Shown: positions 61,458-64,000 of the stretch, in pieces
Numbering within the stretch: the stretch's first letter is position 1
Layout of the letters: every line of letters starts with the position of its first letter
Source of the DNA: an uncultured Bacteroidales bacterium
GTDB lineage: Bacteria; Bacteroidota; Bacteroidia; Bacteroidales; Bacteroidaceae
Length of the DNA: 64,000 nucleotides
Reading direction: 5' to 3'
NCBI GenBank assembly: GCA_902799685.1
Contig: CADCBO010000018.1
Span: 1 to 64,000, forward strand
The notes under the pieces: model-generated
The model's database searches: none
Seen by the model: only the letters and a program-made list of their open reading frames with translations
Told to the model about the DNA's origin: nothing
Translations under genes and position numbers: made by a program

Positions 61458-62923
61458 CCTTATTTAATATGAGCGACAAGAAATTCAATTTCAAGTTCTG
61501 TGTCCTGCTGCCTATTGTGCTGGCAGTGACCATTTTCCTCTGGGCTGTTCCTGTCAGTTTCTATGGCATTGAAGCCCTTACCGTAGTCCAGCAGCGCGTT
61601 ATTGCACTGTTCGTATTCGCCGCACTCATGTGGATGTTCGAAATCATCCCCAACTGGACCACATCACTGCTACTTATAGTGTTGACTTTGCTGACCATAT
61701 CGGACAAGGGTATCAGTCTTTTCTGCGATCCCAAATACGGTACGCTGGTAAGTTACAAGAGTCTTATGGCTTCATTCGCCGATCCGGTAGTAATGCTGTT
61801 CATGGGTGGATTCGTACTGGCTATCATGGCCGAAAAATACGGACTTGACGTTACATTGGCCAGAATACTTCTCAAGCCCTTCGGCACCAAGCCGAATATG
61901 GTTCTGCTGGGATTCCTGGTGGTGATTGCCATATTCTCAATGTTCATGTCAAATACAGCCACTGCCGCCATGATGCTGGCATTTCTGGCACCTGTGCTGC
62001 AGGTCCTGCCTTCCGATGACAAGGGCCGCATAGGCCTGTCACTTGCCATTCCGGTTGCAGCAAACATAGGTGGCATAGGTACTCCCATCGGTACACCTCC
62101 TAACGCAACAGCCGTCCGTTTCCTCACGGAGGCAGGTTATGAAGTTACATTCTCCGAATGGTCCATGAGAATGATTCCGTTCGTGCTTATCATGATTCTT
62201 GTTGCATGGATCCTGCTCCAACTTATATTCCCATTCAAGACCAAGAAACTGGTTCTTGACATTCCTGAAAACAAGCGTCCCGTTGACTGGAAGACATACG
62301 TGGTATGGATAACATTCATAGGCACTATCCTGCTCTGGGCAACCGAGAGCCTTACCGGCATCAACTCAAACGTAGTTGCACTCATTCCGCTGGGCGTACT
62401 TACCATGACAGGCATATTCACCAAGGATGATATCAAGGAGATCAACTGGACGGTGCTATGGTTGGTGGCCGGAGGATTCGCATTAGGTACAGCCCTGCAG
62501 GGAACAGGTCTTGCCAAAACACTTATCAATGCCATTCCGTTCGGATCAATGAGCGTGCTGAGCGTGCTGCTCATAGCTGGTTTCGTATGCTATTTCCTCT
62601 CCAACTTCATCAGTAACTCAGCCACAGCAGCTCTGCTTATTCCTATTCTGATAGTAGTTGCCGAAGGTATGGCCGATCCTGCTGCATCAAACAACGCCTC
62701 GTTCGTTGCTCTGGGTGGTACACACGCCATGATATCATTCATAGCAGTCTGCGCATCAATAGCCATGCTGTTCCCCATATCAACACCTCCCAATGCCATT
62801 GCATCAAGTACCGGATTGGTTCAGACCAAGGATATGGCCAAGGTAGGTATAATTGTTGGTGCAATAGGATTTACCCTGGGTTTCTTCTGGCTCACAAAGA
62901 TTTTCCCGTTTGCTACGGCATGA
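61454..62923 (+). CDS. DASS/SLC13-family anion:sodium symporter
   Basis: A 489-aa inner-membrane transporter with about 11-12 helices. The two DASS motifs are present, SNTATAAMM (~165) and SNSATAALL (~390), each followed by a conserved GTP/TPPN loop (GGIGTPIGTPPNATAV; FPISTPPNAIASS). Family members carry dicarboxylates, citrate or sulfate. The four-base overlap with the M49-like gene and the upstream riboswitch suggest a substrate tied to cobalamin status; which one is unknown. Confidence 0.9.
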   Translation: MTLFNMSDKKFNFKFCVLLPIVLAVTIFLWAVPVSFYGIEALTVVQQRVIALFVFAALMWMFEIIPNWTTSLLLIVLTLLTISDKGISLFCDPKYGTLVSYKSLMASFADPVVMLFMGGFVLAIMAEKYGLDVTLARILLKPFGTKPNMVLLGFLVVIAIFSMFMSNTATAAMMLAFLAPVLQVLPSDDKGRIGLSLAIPVAANIGGIGTPIGTPPNATAVRFLTEAGYEVTFSEWSMRMIPFVLIMILVAWILLQLIFPFKTKKLVLDIPENKRPVDWKTYVVWITFIGTILLWATESLTGINSNVVALIPLGVLTMTGIFTKDDIKEINWTVLWLVAGGFALGTALQGTGLAKTLINAIPFGSMSVLSVLLIAGFVCYFLSNFISNSATAALLIPILIVVAEGMADPAASNNASFVALGGTHAMISFIAVCASIAMLFPISTPPNAIASSTGLVQTKDMAKVGIIVGAIGFTLGFFWLTKIFPFATA

Positions 62924-62937
62924 TTCTAAAAATACAC

Positions 62938-62945
62938 TAAATTTG
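62938..62945 (+). promoter_or_regulatory. -7 promoter element before porin gene
   Basis: TAAATTTG, an exact TAnnTTTG match 28 bases before the porin ATG, with a TTTG at 62909-62912, 25 bases upstream. The porin may therefore be transcribed separately as well as from the riboswitch promoter. Confidence 0.55.
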
Positions 62946-62973
62946 TAGACTTTAAAAACTACATTCATCCATT

Positions 62974-63996
62974 ATGAAAAAGATTCTTTTAACGGCTGTT
63001 TTAGCAAGCCTTACAGCCATTTCCGTTATTGCACAGGATACACAATTCGGCCGCAAGGTTACCGATAACACAACAGGTCCCAAGATAGGCGGTTTTTTTA
63101 TCGGAAAATACACATATACAGACCAGGACGGCCAGAACAATGACAACGGATTGAGCCAGCGTATGGTTCGTCTTTATGCCGACGGAACCATTCTTACGGA
63201 TTTCAAGTACCGCGTCCAGTTGCAGGTAAACAATGCGTCATTCCACATGAAGGATTACTTCATTGAGTGGGCACATTGGAAAGAGTTCTCGGTCAAGGTT
63301 GGACAGTACAAGCGCGCCTTCCTGTTTGAGAACCCTTATAATCCCTGGGATGTAGGGTTCGGTGATTATTCACAGATTGTAAAGAAGTTCTCAGGTATGG
63401 GTGACTACTGCGGTGAGGCAAGTTCAAACGGTGGCCGCGACCAAGGTATCCAGTTCCAAGGAGACCTGTTCCCGGTATCAGACGGTGATTATCGACTCGT
63501 TCACTATCAGATTCAGATGATGAACGGACAGGGAATCAATACTGCCGATGCAAACAGCACAAAGGATATCATCGGAACACTGCAGATTCAACCCGTCAAA
63601 GACCTTTACATAGGAGCATTCGGATGGAAAGGTGATTATGTAACAGGCACAGAAACAATAGGACGTGACCGTTGGGCCGTATCTGCCAAATATGAGCACG
63701 ACTCATGGAGCGCCCGTGCCGAATATGCACATTCCGAAGGAAAAAACATCAGCGAGGCCGACGGTTGGTACGCTGCAATAGGCGTTCCGGTAAACGATTG
63801 GCTTAAGGTTTATACCAAATATGATGTGTATCGCAGCAACGCTTCCACGGAGTCTATGAAAGCCATGTATTCAATTGCACCCAACTTCCAGATTCACAAG
63901 AACCTGATGCTTCAGTTGCAATACAATTACGTTGACAATCGTCCCACCTCATCACATTGGAATGAACTCTGGGCAGAGTTTTACGTAAGATTCTGA
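62974..63996 (+). CDS. Phosphate-selective porin O/P-like outer-membrane protein
   Basis: A 340-aa outer-membrane beta-barrel with a signal peptide (SVIA-QD) and a C-terminal Phe (WAEFYVRF), as barrel assembly requires. The segments FSVKVGQYKRAFLFENPYNPWDVGFGDYS and RDQGIQFQGDLF resemble the porin O/P family, trimeric anion-selective pores. Next to a DASS transporter it could pass the same anion across the outer membrane (inference). It is complete, ending just inside the window. Confidence 0.87.
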   Translation: MKKILLTAVLASLTAISVIAQDTQFGRKVTDNTTGPKIGGFFIGKYTYTDQDGQNNDNGLSQRMVRLYADGTILTDFKYRVQLQVNNASFHMKDYFIEWAHWKEFSVKVGQYKRAFLFENPYNPWDVGFGDYSQIVKKFSGMGDYCGEASSNGGRDQGIQFQGDLFPVSDGDYRLVHYQIQMMNGQGINTADANSTKDIIGTLQIQPVKDLYIGAFGWKGDYVTGTETIGRDRWAVSAKYEHDSWSARAEYAHSEGKNISEADGWYAAIGVPVNDWLKVYTKYDVYRSNASTESMKAMYSIAPNFQIHKNLMLQLQYNYVDNRPTSSHWNELWAEFYVRF

Positions 63997-64000
63997 CACA

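Noticed and set aside
1..64000. CRISPR array, prophage or complete insertion sequence
   Set aside because: No regularly spaced repeats, cas genes, phage structural genes or transposase frames were seen in the window.

Overview
The window looks like chromosomal DNA of a Bacteroidales bacterium (Bacteroidaceae/Prevotellaceae-like; genus not resolved). The evidence is the gene families (GldE, DUF4924, DUF5723, DUF4252, six-bladed propeller lipoproteins, BlaI/BlaR1 pairs with appended periplasmic domains, RNase G next to HU), the weak Shine-Dalgarno sequences, and about a dozen exact matches to the Bacteroidetes -7 promoter element TAnnTTTG. No rRNA, tRNA, CRISPR array or transposase gene is visible.

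Layout. (1) 1-10.3 kb: an eight-gene minus-strand run reading large lipoprotein, DUF5723 barrel, LysE exporter, DUF4924, prfC, tsaC/sua5, ClC channel, fmt, with very tight junctions. (2) 10.3-20.7 kb: housekeeping genes. ssb-gldE (-) diverge from hup, a 29-residue basic protein and rng (+). Then come an ECF sigma/membrane anti-sigma/DUF4252 cassette, a LysM glucosaminidase (-), cdd, and grpE-dnaJ-folC. (3) 20.8-30.7 kb: a nine-gene galactose and L-arabinose run (galM, galK, lipoprotein galM, SSS symporter, araD, unknown 173-aa gene, araA, araB-like kinase) closed by a strong hairpin. (4) 30.7-43.7 kb: an accessory-looking region. Two paralogous BlaI-BlaR1 modules share one promoter/operator design and surround two propeller lipoprotein genes and a zeta-toxin-like ATPase with a small overlapping partner. 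The region is seeded with REP-like palindromes. One of them is inserted in frame inside a macro-domain gene, and the following pfkA is frameshifted by a perfect 31-bp tandem duplication. glnA ends the region. (5) 43.9-64 kb: a cobalamin region. A cobalamin riboswitch leads two TonB receptors, a CbiK-like lipoprotein and a BtuFCD-type ABC importer. Convergent to these is a four-gene operon of bifunctional anaerobic corrin-ring enzymes (CbiH-CbiC, CbiE-CbiT, CbiG-CbiF, CbiJ-CbiD). A second cobalamin riboswitch faces away from that operon and precedes a lipoprotein M49-like peptidase homologue that has lost a zinc ligand, a DASS (SLC13) anion transporter and a porin.

The most interesting material is in the last 20 kb. 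The receptor/CbiK-lipoprotein/ABC layout resembles the iron-haem transport (iht) locus of Porphyromonas gingivalis but sits under B12 control. The second riboswitch appears to put a pseudo-peptidase, an organic-anion transporter and a porin into the B12 response, a combination I do not recognise as a described system. A dispersed repeat found at both the left edge and the cobalamin convergence point, and the REP family at 34-42 kb, are the main non-coding signals.
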